DNA of 64,000 nt from an uncultured Thiothrix sp. (GTDB taxonomy: Bacteria; Pseudomonadota; Gammaproteobacteria; Thiotrichales; Thiotrichaceae): the NCBI RefSeq assembly GCF_937873765.1, contig NZ_CALMZC010000038.1, positions 1 to 64,000 of the forward strand, in the 5' to 3' direction. This document shows, in pieces, positions 8,971 to 19,200 of this stretch (position 1 is the first letter of the stretch; each line of letters opens with the position of its first letter). The translations under genes and the position numbers were made by a program. The notes below the pieces were generated by a model. The model ran no database searches, was not told the DNA's origin, and saw only the letters and a list, made by a program, of their open reading frames with translations.

Positions 8971-11900
8971 CTAATTTAAAACTTGCTGCGGAAGCTCCTC
9001 AAACGCCTTCTTCCCTCGCGTCAACTTAAACCAGAGTGTATATAAAGCAGGTAAAAACAATAGAGTCAGCAAGGTCGCACCTAATAGGCCGCCCATAATT
9101 GCCACTGCCATAGGGCCAAAAAATACACTTTTTGACAGAGGGATCATCGCTAAAATAGCCGCCATGGCTGTGAGCATAATCGGGCGGAAGCGTTTAACAG
9201 CCGCATCCACCACCGCTTGATGCGGAATCATCCCATCTTCAATATTGCGGTCAATTTGATCTACCAAAATAACCGAGTTGCGCATAATCATACCCGACAA
9301 AGCAATCGTACCCAGCATCGCCACGAAACCGAACGGCTTGTTAAAGAGTAATAAAAAAGCGGTGACACCAATCAAACCAAAAGGAGCCGTTAACACCACC
9401 ATCACCACCCGCTGAAAGCTTTGTAATTGCAGCATCAGAATCGTGAGCACAGCAATGATGAATAAAGGCATGCCCGCAGCAATCGAAGCACCGCCCTTAG
9501 CACTTTCCTCGACACTCCCACCGATCGCAAAATTATAACCTAGCGGTAAATTCTCAACGAATTTGTCTTGGCTAATTCTTGCCATGATTTCATTAGTGAC
9601 AGTTGGCGCTTGCACAGTGCTGTAAATATCACCTTTGACTGTGATGGTCGGGACACGATTTCGATGCCAGATTAAGCCTTCTTCTTGGACATTTTCTAAA
9701 TGTGCGATTTGCGATATAGGCACTGATTTACCATTAGTGGTGGGAATGGTGAGTGATGCTAGAGCTTCAATATTATTCCGATCATTTGTATCGCCGCGTA
9801 CCATAATCGGAATGGCCTGATCGCCTTGCAAAAACTCTCCAACAGCAGCCCCTTGCAATGTGCTTGAGAGGGCTTGGTTAATATCTGATTGTGTGATACC
9901 TAAGGCAATCGCTTTGTTTGCATCCACTTGCAGTCGGACGGACTTACGCAATTCATTCCAATCTAAATGCACATTCCGCAAATTGGGATTCACCCGCATA
10001 TAAGTAGCTACTTGTTCCGCGAGATGACGCAATTGCCATAAGTCATCGCCTGAGACGCGGAATTGCACCGGATAACCCACTGGAGGGCCATTTTCTAAAC
10101 GCAATACTCGCCCACGTAATTGCGAAAATTGCTCGCTATCCATTAAAGCGATCAACTTACTACGTAAAGCTTCGCGATCTGGAATGCCTTTAGTGGTAAT
10201 TACAAATTGCGCAAAACTCGGATTCGGTAATTGCTGATCGAGGGGCAAATAGAAACGTGGCGAACCTGTGCCCACATAGCTCACAAAGTTCTCAATATGT
10301 TCGGTTTGAGTAGTTAAATATTGTTCTACACGGTTTACATTTTGCTTAGTTGCTTCAATTGAAGCGCCTTCAGGTAGTTTTAAATCTACCAATAATTCTA
10401 AGCGGATAGAGTCGGGGAAAAACTGCTGTTGAACTAATTTAAATCCAAACACCGAGCTAGTGAACACTAATAAAGTAATCAGAATCACGGTTTTAGGATA
10501 ATTCACGCAGCGATTAATCAGGCGACGAAACCAGTTAGAAAAACCATCAGTCATCTTGTGTTCAGCGCCTTGTATTTTTCCAAGCAAACCTGACTTTTTG
10601 TTGTGCTCACGCTCGCTATGTGGAGTAATTTTTAGTAAATGGTAGCCTAACCAAGGCACAATAATAACTGCTGCAAACCAAGATAAAATCAGGGCAATCG
10701 ACACGACTTCAAAAATAGCGCGAGTATATTCGCCGGTGGCAGATTTAGCAGTAGCTATCGGCAAAAAACCAGCCACTGTGACCAGAGTCCCAGACAGCAT
10801 TGGAAAAGCTGTGGTGCTGTAGGCAAAACTTGCGGCAGTTAGGCGATCAAAACCTTCTTCTAGTTTCCGTGCCATCATTTCGACGGCAATAATGGCATCA
10901 TCGACTAACAGCCCAAGTGCTAAAATCAGCGAACCTAAAGAGATTTTGTGTAAGCCAATATTGAACAGGAACATACAGAAAAAAGTACCGGCTAACACTA
11001 ACGGAATCGAAAACGCTACTACAGCTCCAGCCCGCAAACCCAAGCTTAAGAAGCTAACCCCCAATACGATGACTACAGCTTCAAATACAGACTGGGTAAA
11101 TTCATTAATTGAGTCTTTAACGGCCACGGGCTGATTATTAACATCACGAATATCCATCCCAAGCGGTAATTGATTTTGAATACGTTGCATAGTGGCTTCG
11201 AGATTTTTGCCTAACTGAATAATGTCACCACCTTGCTGCATGGACACACCAATTCCTAAAGAGGGCTTGCCCATGTAACGAAACAGTTCAGTCGGTGGAT
11301 CGCTATAACCCCGTATTACTTCGGCGACATCCCGTAGTTTTAAGGTTTGCGTGCCAATCTGTAATGGCAAATTACGAATACTGTCTACATCGGTAAAGCG
11401 ACCGGTAGGATTGACAATAATTCGGTCACTACTGAGTTCATATTCACCGGTTGCCACGACAGCATTTTGCTTAGCTAAGGTGGTTTGTAGCTGTTGAAGG
11501 GTAATACCGAGATTAGCCGCTTTGGCATTACTCAATTGAATATAAACGCGCTCAGCTTGTTCACCAATCAAGAGCACTTTAGCTACCGACGGAACGCGTA
11601 ATAGCTCCTTACGGATTTGATCGGCTGCATCCCGCAGTTGCGCCATACTGAAGCCATCGCCCGATAAAGAATAAATATTGCCGAAGGTATCGCCAAACTC
11701 ATCGTTAAAAAAAGGCCCTTGTACGCCTTGAGGCAGAGTAGCTTTAATATCTTGTACGCGTTTGCGTACTTGGTAAAACATGTCAGGCATATATTTGGAT
11801 TCGGCACTGTCACGCCCGATCACCATAATATTGGCACTTGTAGGCATGGAGTAGCTGCGTACATCAGAGACATAAGGGGTTTCCATCACCACTTTTTCAA

Positions 11901-12108
11901 TCCGATTGACGACTTCTTTTTCTATTTCTAAAGCACTTGCACCCGGCCAACGAACTTGTACCAACATGACTTTGAAGGTAAAGGGGGGGTCTTCGGCTTG
12001 ACCGAGTTTGGTATAACCCCAAATACCTAAAATGATGATTAAAACAAAAAAATATAAAACAAGATTTTGGTGCTTGAGCGCCCAGCTAGATAAATTAGTT
12101 TTGCCCAT
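8971..12108 (-). CDS. RND multidrug efflux permease
   Basis: This is a 1045-residue inner-membrane RND permease of the AcrB/VexF-like hydrophobe-amphiphile class. It has TM1 at residues 13-31, the periplasmic porter domain with 'PGASALEIEKEVVNRIE', the 'FFNDEFGDTFGNIY' segment found in a distinct AcrB subgroup, proton-relay acidic residues in 'LVDDAIIAVEMM' (TM4), and the mirror-image second half ending with 'RFRPIMLTAMAAILAMIPL'. It sits 2 bp downstream of the adaptor gene, forming a TetR-MFP-RND operon. It would form the pump with the adaptor and an outer-membrane channel; no TolC-type gene is present in the operon, so a genomic TolC is implied. The substrate is unknown. Confidence 0.95.
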   Translation of the reverse strand: MGKTNLSSWALKHQNLVLYFFVLIIILGIWGYTKLGQAEDPPFTFKVMLVQVRWPGASALEIEKEVVNRIEKVVMETPYVSDVRSYSMPTSANIMVIGRDSAESKYMPDMFYQVRKRVQDIKATLPQGVQGPFFNDEFGDTFGNIYSLSGDGFSMAQLRDAADQIRKELLRVPSVAKVLLIGEQAERVYIQLSNAKAANLGITLQQLQTTLAKQNAVVATGEYELSSDRIIVNPTGRFTDVDSIRNLPLQIGTQTLKLRDVAEVIRGYSDPPTELFRYMGKPSLGIGVSMQQGGDIIQLGKNLEATMQRIQNQLPLGMDIRDVNNQPVAVKDSINEFTQSVFEAVVIVLGVSFLSLGLRAGAVVAFSIPLVLAGTFFCMFLFNIGLHKISLGSLILALGLLVDDAIIAVEMMARKLEEGFDRLTAASFAYSTTAFPMLSGTLVTVAGFLPIATAKSATGEYTRAIFEVVSIALILSWFAAVIIVPWLGYHLLKITPHSEREHNKKSGLLGKIQGAEHKMTDGFSNWFRRLINRCVNYPKTVILITLLVFTSSVFGFKLVQQQFFPDSIRLELLVDLKLPEGASIEATKQNVNRVEQYLTTQTEHIENFVSYVGTGSPRFYLPLDQQLPNPSFAQFVITTKGIPDREALRSKLIALMDSEQFSQLRGRVLRLENGPPVGYPVQFRVSGDDLWQLRHLAEQVATYMRVNPNLRNVHLDWNELRKSVRLQVDANKAIALGITQSDINQALSSTLQGAAVGEFLQGDQAIPIMVRGDTNDRNNIEALASLTIPTTNGKSVPISQIAHLENVQEEGLIWHRNRVPTITVKGDIYSTVQAPTVTNEIMARISQDKFVENLPLGYNFAIGGSVEESAKGGASIAAGMPLFIIAVLTILMLQLQSFQRVVMVVLTAPFGLIGVTAFLLLFNKPFGFVAMLGTIALSGMIMRNSVILVDQIDRNIEDGMIPHQAVVDAAVKRFRPIMLTAMAAILAMIPLSKSVFFGPMAVAIMGGLLGATLLTLLFLPALYTLWFKLTRGKKAFEELPQQVLN

Positions 12109-12110
12109 AT

Positions 12111-13532
12111 TTACAGCTCTGGTTTGGCTTCGCCATTATAAGGCACGGGGACAACTTGCTGACCAGCATGTACCCGCGTGGCACCTGCAGCAATCACGGT
12201 TTGATTCGGATCTAAGCCAGACACAAGCAAACCATTATTCAAATAGCGCTCCACTTTAACCGGTTTAAGCTGCGTTTGCTGATTCGCATCCACTAGCCAA
12301 ACAGCCGCTTGTTCACCTTGTTGAAATAAAGCAGTGGGTGGTAACCAAGTGACGGGCATACTTAAGTCTTGGCTGAAAGTTACCGTAGCCGTCATGCCTA
12401 ATTTCAAAATTTGTTCGGGGTCTTCCACGGCGACTTTGACCAGCCAAGTCCGATTTGCATCCGCAGCAGGGGCAATTTCACGAATCTTGCCTTTTAAAGT
12501 TTGCTGGTTATCAGCCCATAAACGAATGCTAGCTGGGGTGTCGACTTTCGCTTGCTGGATGGCTTGCTCTCCAACACGAATCTGTACTTCATATTCACCG
12601 GCTTTTGCGATAGTTACGACCACCTGTCCGGCAGCCACCACTTGACCAGCTTCCACGAGCGTGCGCGTGACTACTCCATCTACATTACTGTTTAAGCTGG
12701 TATAACCTGATTGATTTTTAATGAGCTTGAGCTGTTCTTGAGTGCTATCCACTTGGGCTTGAGCACTTTTTATTTGCCCGTTTAAGGCCTGAATATTCGC
12801 ATTTGCTGCCGCTACATCACCTTCAGCAGCGCTCACTTGAGCTTGAGTGCTAGCGACTTTAGATTCTGCACTTTTCACTTGGGCGCGGGCGGCTGCAACA
12901 TTTGATTGTACCGACCTCAAATTCGCTTGTGCACTTTTAAGACGTTGGGTATTGCCATCTAAGACGGCTTGGCTAGCAAAGCCTTGCTTAATTAATTTAA
13001 GCGTGCGGTTGTATTCTAGTTGTGCATTCTCGACTTCAGCTTGCGCTACCCCAACAGATGCTTCAGCGGCAGCAGCACTGGATTTAGCCGTATCAACTGC
13101 ACTGTAAGCTGTATCTAAGTTCGCTTGTGCTGCAATTAAATTAGCTTTAGAACTGGCCAAACGGCCTTGTGCTCCACTTAAATTGCTTTGTGCTGAACTG
13201 AGGCTGCCCATACTAGCTTGTAAACCAGCCGCTGACTGATTGACTGCAAGTTTAGAATCTTCATTGTCTAAGCGCGCTAAGACTTGGCCTTGTTTAACGG
13301 CTGCACCAACATCCACTAAGCGCTCAATCAGCTTGCCGCCGACACGAAAAGCTAAATCAACTTCTTGGCGAGCTGTAATTTCACCACTATAGGTTTCGGT
13401 GTGTTGAGCCATTGTGTTTTGAGTTTGCCAAACTTGGGCGGGTCGAAGTGGCTCAGCTTCGACGCTTTCTTGTTTGCAGGCAGTTAGGCTGAAGGCAGCC
13501 AGTAAACCTAATAATCCTAAAGCTGGTTTCAT
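12111..13532 (-). CDS. RND efflux periplasmic adaptor lipoprotein
   Basis: This is a 473-residue membrane fusion protein. The signal peptide ends in the lipobox LTAC (Cys19), so it is predicted lipid-anchored. The biotinyl-lipoyl half 'QEVDLAFRVGGKLIERLVDVGAAVKQGQVLARLD' precedes an unusually long Ala/Gln/Ser-rich alpha-helical hairpin (about 80-270) built of heptad-like 'SAQANL/AAAEASV' units. The second lipoyl half is 'DGVVTRTLVEAGQVVAAGQ', followed by beta-barrel and membrane-proximal domains. It starts within the last 4 bases of tetR and lies 2 bp before the RND gene. The long hairpin suggests direct reach to a TolC-like channel. Confidence 0.93.
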   Translation of the reverse strand: MKPALGLLGLLAAFSLTACKQESVEAEPLRPAQVWQTQNTMAQHTETYSGEITARQEVDLAFRVGGKLIERLVDVGAAVKQGQVLARLDNEDSKLAVNQSAAGLQASMGSLSSAQSNLSGAQGRLASSKANLIAAQANLDTAYSAVDTAKSSAAAAEASVGVAQAEVENAQLEYNRTLKLIKQGFASQAVLDGNTQRLKSAQANLRSVQSNVAAARAQVKSAESKVASTQAQVSAAEGDVAAANANIQALNGQIKSAQAQVDSTQEQLKLIKNQSGYTSLNSNVDGVVTRTLVEAGQVVAAGQVVVTIAKAGEYEVQIRVGEQAIQQAKVDTPASIRLWADNQQTLKGKIREIAPAADANRTWLVKVAVEDPEQILKLGMTATVTFSQDLSMPVTWLPPTALFQQGEQAAVWLVDANQQTQLKPVKVERYLNNGLLVSGLDPNQTVIAAGATRVHAGQQVVPVPYNGEAKPEL

Positions 13533-14245
13533 AAAGAATGCTCCGGATGGGCTTGAGCAAGAAGGCCGATAAGGAGGGTTGACAGGCTATTACCTAAAAA
13601 CTGCAAGAACTGCTCTTCAGTGACAGGAATTTTACAGTTCGTTTCAATACCTTGAGTCACTAAATGCTGGTGCACAGGATTTTGCTTAATCAGTTGCCAC
13701 AAACCTAACATTAATGCATAACATTGCATCATGGTTTCGCAGCTAATAGTGGGAAAATGCTGTCGTAGAGCCAGTACGGCCTTATCAATTTGTTCAGTTA
13801 TGCGCAGCTTAAAAGCCACACCTAGCTCAACGGGAATATGCCGCTCCATTAAACCTAAACATAAAGCGGCTAGTGGCATAAAAGTGGGTGAGTTTTGGAT
13901 GGACTCAATCACCAACTTAGATAAGTCTTGCGCCTTCATTGGCTCAGCTTGCTGGGCACGTTCAATCACCCGTCCAAAAAACTGCTCCATATCGCGTTCA
14001 TGTAAAGCTAAGAGTACTTCTTCTTTACTGCGAAAATATAAATACAAAGTACCTTTAGCCACTCCACTCGCTTGAGCGAGGGCATCCATACTACTGAGCC
14101 GATCGGTATGAGTTGTCCATAAATCTTGGGCTGCATCCAAAATAGACGCACGCTTGCGCAGCTTTTCTTCTGGATGAATGGCGCGTGGGGGCATAGCTAA
14201 CTGTCTCTGCTTCTGCATAGCGAAGAGCCGCTGGAGAGAAAGCAT
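13529..14245 (-). CDS. TetR/AcrR family repressor of the efflux operon
   Basis: This is a one-component repressor with an N-terminal TetR helix-turn-helix ('RASILDAAQDLW....SSMDALAQASGVAKGTLYLYFRSKEEVLLAL') and an alpha-helical ligand domain. As first gene of the operon (ATGA overlap with the adaptor) it most likely autoregulates and is released by a pump substrate. The start is uncertain: ATGs at 14245, 14218 and 14194 are all in frame without a clear ribosome site; the last gives a product beginning 'MPPRAIHP', close to the typical length. A palindrome abutting the first ATG is the likely operator. Confidence 0.9.
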   Translation of the reverse strand: MLSLQRLFAMQKQRQLAMPPRAIHPEEKLRKRASILDAAQDLWTTHTDRLSSMDALAQASGVAKGTLYLYFRSKEEVLLALHERDMEQFFGRVIERAQQAEPMKAQDLSKLVIESIQNSPTFMPLAALCLGLMERHIPVELGVAFKLRITEQIDKAVLALRQHFPTISCETMMQCYALMLGLWQLIKQNPVHQHLVTQGIETNCKIPVTEEQFLQFLGNSLSTLLIGLLAQAHPEHSL

Positions 14246-14248
14246 AAA

Positions 14249-14261
14249 TGACTGCGAGTCA
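14249..14261. promoter_or_regulatory. Palindromic operator candidate of the TetR regulator
   Basis: The sequence TGACT-GCG-AGTCA is a perfect 5+5 inverted repeat immediately upstream of the tetR reading frame. Operators of TetR repressors in RND operons are often built on TGACT/AGTCA half-sites (from memory of the family). If the repressor binds here, the transcript start would lie close to it and translation may begin at one of the downstream ATGs. Confidence 0.45.
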
Positions 14262-14466
14262 GTTGTCTATTCAGACTTAATTTTCTATAAAGCTTGCTGA
14301 AAAACTGGCTAATTACGCTTGTACTCTCATTTTGGATGCATTAGTTATTTTTATCTGTCACCCAATAACTACCATTTATCGTGCTACGCATAGCTGACCC
14401 TCTCCTTAATATCCAATAATTTTATCTAATAAAAAATTAACTTATTAAATTTGAGTGCAGAGTGTC

Positions 14467-16116
14467 ATGAACAAATCCACAGAGATCACTAATACTACTG
14501 AAGTTACCAGCAGTCGTCGTAGTTTCTTGAAAAATCTGGGTGTTGCAGCAGCTTCTATTACTTCCTTGCCCTTGATTTCGGGTGCTTTAAACAAAGTTCA
14601 GGCAGCAGACTTTTATTATGGTACGACTCCATCCACAAATGTTCTGACTCGTCGTAGCAAGAGTCTATCCGTTCGTCAATTCGCTGCCATGATCCAGTAC
14701 AGCTTGAGCATTCCAAGCCAAACTCCGAATGCTGATGAACGTTTATATACTGGTAAAATTGCAAACTTCTCTAAAGGCTTACCTCATAACAACTTAGGCG
14801 AAGTTGAAGTGCTGGCCTATGACCGTTTGTTAAAGGCCATTAGTTCCGGTCGGCATAGCGATTATGAAGCGATTCCAATGGGTGGCAGCGTTAAATTAGC
14901 TAATCCACAAGCGGCCTTGGCTTATCAATTGGAAGGCGGAGATTCCCATACCTACGCTTGCCCACCATTCAATTCCTTATCTAGTGAGTCATTAGCGGGT
15001 GAGATGGTAGAAATGTATTGGCATGCACTAGCTTTGGATGTGCCTTTCTCCCAATACGGTCAAGAGCCACAAACCGCAGCAGCCATTAATGACTTAAAAC
15101 GCTTTAAAAATTATAGCCATGTGAATGCAGGGAATTTATTCCGCGTTGGTTTACCGGGTGATGCTACAGGTCCCTTAGTTTCACAATTCTTATGGCGCGA
15201 TGTACCTTGCGGCCCTTTTACAATACAACAGCGCTATAAAGTGCCAGTTGCTGGTGATGTGCATATGACTAACTATGATCAATGGTTAGCGATTCAGCGG
15301 GGTACACCGGCTGCTACCAGCACGGCGTTTGATGGCACTCCACGTTATATGCGCAATGCCCATGATATGGCAGAGTGGGTACATAAGGACTTTACGTTCC
15401 AAGCTTTCCAAAATGCAGCTTTAATTCTAATGGGCTTAAATGCTCAACGTGATACACATCTCTATTCCAGCTCGCCTAGCCAAGCTGGATTTATTACCTT
15501 CGGTGGCCCACATATTTTAGACATGGTATCCAGAGCCGCTTATGCCGCTTTGAAAGCAGCTTGGCATCAAAAATGGCATGTACACCGCTCCTTGCGGCCT
15601 GAGGTCTTAGCAGGACGGATTCATAATCACATACGTGGTGCTGCTAATTATCCGCTGCATGCGAGCTTATTAAATTCAGCAGGTGCACAACAGATTTTCT
15701 CCCGCTACGATAGTTACTTGTTGCCACAAGTTTACCCAGAAGGTTCACCAACGCATCCTTCTTATCCCTCCGGTCATGCCACCATTGCGGGTGCTTGCAC
15801 GACCGTTCTAAAGGCTTTCTTTAATGAAGCTTTTAGTCTGAATAACAATGTGCTAGTCAGTGATGATGGTTTGAGTTTACTGCCTTATAACGCTGCGAAT
15901 TTAACTGTAGGCACTGAGCTGAATAAATTGGCAGGAAATATTGCGATTGCGCGTGATTATGCAGGTGTACACTACCGTCAAGATGCTATCCAAGGTTTGT
16001 TATTAGGTGAAAAAGTCGCTCTTAATTTATTGAGTGAATCTAAATTGCTGCTAAACGAGGGAAGTTCAACAACTTTCACTTTAACTAAGTTTGATGGACA
16101 AACCGTGAACTTCTAA
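14467..16116 (+). CDS. Tat-exported vanadium-dependent haloperoxidase
   Basis: This is a PAP2/vanadium-haloperoxidase-fold enzyme of 549 residues. The N-terminus carries a twin-arginine signal ('SRRSFLKNLG', residues about 15-24, then a hydrophobic stretch and 'VQAAD'), so export folded to the periplasm is expected. The vanadate-binding set is visible: Lys and Arg in 'KWHVHRSLRPE', 'PSYPSGHAT' with His437, and 'RDYAGVHYRQDA' with Arg and catalytic His502. Such enzymes oxidise halides with peroxide; bacterial members vary in substrate. ATG at 14467 is chosen over GTG at 14455 although neither has a strong ribosome site. It stands alone, followed by a terminator. Confidence 0.9.
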   Translation: MNKSTEITNTTEVTSSRRSFLKNLGVAAASITSLPLISGALNKVQAADFYYGTTPSTNVLTRRSKSLSVRQFAAMIQYSLSIPSQTPNADERLYTGKIANFSKGLPHNNLGEVEVLAYDRLLKAISSGRHSDYEAIPMGGSVKLANPQAALAYQLEGGDSHTYACPPFNSLSSESLAGEMVEMYWHALALDVPFSQYGQEPQTAAAINDLKRFKNYSHVNAGNLFRVGLPGDATGPLVSQFLWRDVPCGPFTIQQRYKVPVAGDVHMTNYDQWLAIQRGTPAATSTAFDGTPRYMRNAHDMAEWVHKDFTFQAFQNAALILMGLNAQRDTHLYSSSPSQAGFITFGGPHILDMVSRAAYAALKAAWHQKWHVHRSLRPEVLAGRIHNHIRGAANYPLHASLLNSAGAQQIFSRYDSYLLPQVYPEGSPTHPSYPSGHATIAGACTTVLKAFFNEAFSLNNNVLVSDDGLSLLPYNAANLTVGTELNKLAGNIAIARDYAGVHYRQDAIQGLLLGEKVALNLLSESKLLLNEGSSTTFTLTKFDGQTVNF

Positions 16117-16130
16117 TTTTCCCTGACAGG

Positions 16131-16165
16131 CTCCCTAGGTATCAGCTTGCTTAGGGAGTTCTTTA
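16131..16165 (+). terminator. Terminator after the haloperoxidase gene
   Basis: CTCCCTA at 16131-16137 pairs with TAGGGAG at 16152-16158 across a 14-nt loop, followed by a T-rich run (TTCTTTATTTCT). It lies 15 bp past the stop codon and fits an intrinsic terminator with a large loop. Confidence 0.6.
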
Positions 16166-16284
16166 TTTCTACCCGTAAAACCTGCAGCAAAAATCCACTA
16201 AAAATATTTTTTTCTAACAACAAAAGCTTAGAATGTCTGTCTAAAATTAAGGGACAATAACTTACACTTTTGCGGGGATCGATA

Positions 16285-19200
16285 ATGAAATTAATGCCTT
16301 TGAAACGAAGGGCTTTACCACTCACTTTACTGTTTGCAGGTGCGCTCGGTTTGGGTGGTTGTGGTGAGGGTACACCGCCGGCTAATGCTACTGGTACGAG
16401 CGTTCAGCCAGAGACGAATACCACTAGCACTGCTACTAATGTAGCGCCAGCTAAGCCAGTGCTTGATCCAGCCCGCATGGCTAGTGAATTACTCGCACAG
16501 CGCCCGAATCCCATTCAAGTTCGTAACCAACCCATCAGTTTAGGTTTCCGTCAAGCGATTGTTTCGGCCGATAAGGTTGGAACCAGTGCAGATGCTTATA
16601 TCAGCTTAACCCCGCAAGTCCCTGGCAAAGCACAATTTGACGGGACGAATCGTATTATCTTTTTACCCGATGCACCCTTGGCCTCGGGTCAGGCTTATCT
16701 GCTCAAGCTGAAACCGCAAGGTTTACTCAATATCGCTCCCGATACGCCTGAACTAGAGTTTGCTTTCAAAACCAAAGCTTTAGAACTAGAAGTTCAGACC
16801 AGTGGCTTAGATCCTGTTCCTGATCAAACGAATCAATTACAGTTGAGTGGTAAAGTCTTTAGCTCTGACTATGTGGAGCCCGATCAAATTGAAAAAGTCT
16901 TACAAGCGAGTGTGCAGCAAAAGCCCCTGACGATTAGTTGGGAGCATGATGAAAGTGGTACAGAGCACCGCTTTACGGTTAAAGCGATTCCGCGTGAGAC
17001 GTTCGCGACCGATTTGAATTTAAAATGGGATGGTAAAGCACTCAATGCTGTTGGTATTAATAGCATTGGCCAAAAAGCGTTACCCGTGCCGAGTATTAAA
17101 AGTTTTACTGTCACGCGCTTTGAAACCCTAAGTGATCAGGCGGATGGCAAACCTTATGTCAGTATTAGTTTCTCTGACCCTCTTGACCCACAACAAGATT
17201 TAACCGGCTTGGTGCAGTTAGGTACGAGTGAAGTTAAAACGCAAATTGTCGGTAATCGCTTATTAGTTTATCCCGCAGCGGAGCTAGAGCCGGGCGAGCA
17301 TAAAATGATTCTGAATGCAGGGATTAAAGCCGCTTCTGCAGAATTAGGCAAAATTGCTGAGCGCACTGAGCAAAGTATTACCCTTGATCCGCCTAAGCCG
17401 GGTATTCGTTTTGTGGGTAAAGGTAGCATCCTGCCAGATAATCAAGCTATGGAGATTCCGCTGGAAGCGCGTGGGGTGAATGCAGTACAGATAACTGCGA
17501 TGGAGATTTTCCCCGAAAAAATCGAGCAATTCTTGCAAGTGAATAGTCTCGACGGCGATTCTGAGTCCGAGCGGGTTGGACGGTATATTTGGCGCAAAAC
17601 GATTCCTTTGAATGCAGCCAATCCGAATCAATGGAATCGCTATAGCATCAACGCTAGCGATTTATTCAAAACTAAACCGGGCGCGATGTATCGCTTAGAG
17701 CTAGCGATTGATCGCCGCCATTCGACTTTCCCTTGCCCCGTAGGTACACCAGTACCGCAAATTCAGAATAAACCGTTAGCCAGCAGTGAGGATTACGATA
17801 GCTCCGCCGCCAGTGGTTGGGATGGTATTTCTGAATACTATGCCAGCAGCGAAAACATTGAATACGATTGGGAAAAGCGTGATGACGCCTGTACCGATAG
17901 TTATTTTAATTACAGCGATACCGTTAGAGCCACGCACAATTTCATTGCGAGTAACTTAGGTTTAATTGCCAAACAAGATACTGTGGGCAAAGTACATATC
18001 GTTGCTACAGACTTACGCACCGCTGCACCCTCCGCTAATACCAGCGTGACCTTGAAAAACTTTCAAGGCCAAGTGTTAGCGACTGGGACAACCAATGCTG
18101 AGGGCTTTGCAGCATTAGCTACCCCCAGTACTCCCTTTCTGTTAATTGCTCAACAAGGCAATGACAAAGCTTATTTAAAGATCAATGCGAATAATGCTCT
18201 CGAAGTCAGCCAGTTCGATATTGGCGGCGATACCATTAGCAAAGGCTTAAAAGGCAGCTTGTATGGGGAACGTGGGGTTTGGCGCCCCGGAGATGATATT
18301 CACCTCACCTTTGCTTTGCAGGATAAAAGTAAAACACTGCCGCCCAACCATCCGGTTACTGTGCAATTATTCGACCCCAGCGGCAAGCTCAAGCAAACCA
18401 TTACTAGTCGGCAGCCTGTGGGGCCTTTCTATACCTTTAACTTGAAAACTGCGGATAGCGATCCAACCGGTGATTGGTTGGTGAAAGCGGTGTTAGGTAG
18501 CAGTACCTTCAATAAATCCTTAAAGATCGAAACCGTGCGCCCGAATCGTCTCAAGGTGGATTTAAATTATGGTGTACCGGCTTTATTCGGTTATAAGCCT
18601 TTACCGGACGCTAAGTTATTTGCGCAATGGCTGCATGGTGGTACAGCCGGTAATTTGAAAGCTGATGTTAGTGTGCGGTTGCGGGAAAAAACCACTAGCT
18701 TTGGCACTTTCAGCGACTACACTTTCGATGACCCAACCCGCAAACTGGATAGCGAAGATCAGCAATTGCTAGAAGGTCGCTTAGATAATCAAGGCTATCT
18801 AACTTTTAACAAAGGCTTTCAACCTGAGCAAGCGGCTCCGGGGATGCTCAGTGCGTGGTTTACCAGTCGAGTGTTTGAAGATGGCGCAGGCTTTAGCATT
18901 AGCAAGCAAGAGCTGGATTACTATCCCTTTGAAAACTATGTGGGTATCAAACTGCCCAAGGGCGATGCTGAGCGCAATATGCTGCTCACCGATACCGAGC
19001 ATACGGTGTCGATTGGAAGTTTAAATGCTGAAGGTAAAGAAGTTTCCTTGCCACAAGTCGAAGTCACCCTCTACAAAATCGACTGGAAATGGTGGTGGGA
19101 TAAAACCCCCGATTCCCTAGCTGAATACGCTGACTCCAGCCATAGCAGCAAACTGCAACAATCCATCGTCAGTACTACTAATGGTAAAGGTGAATGGAAA

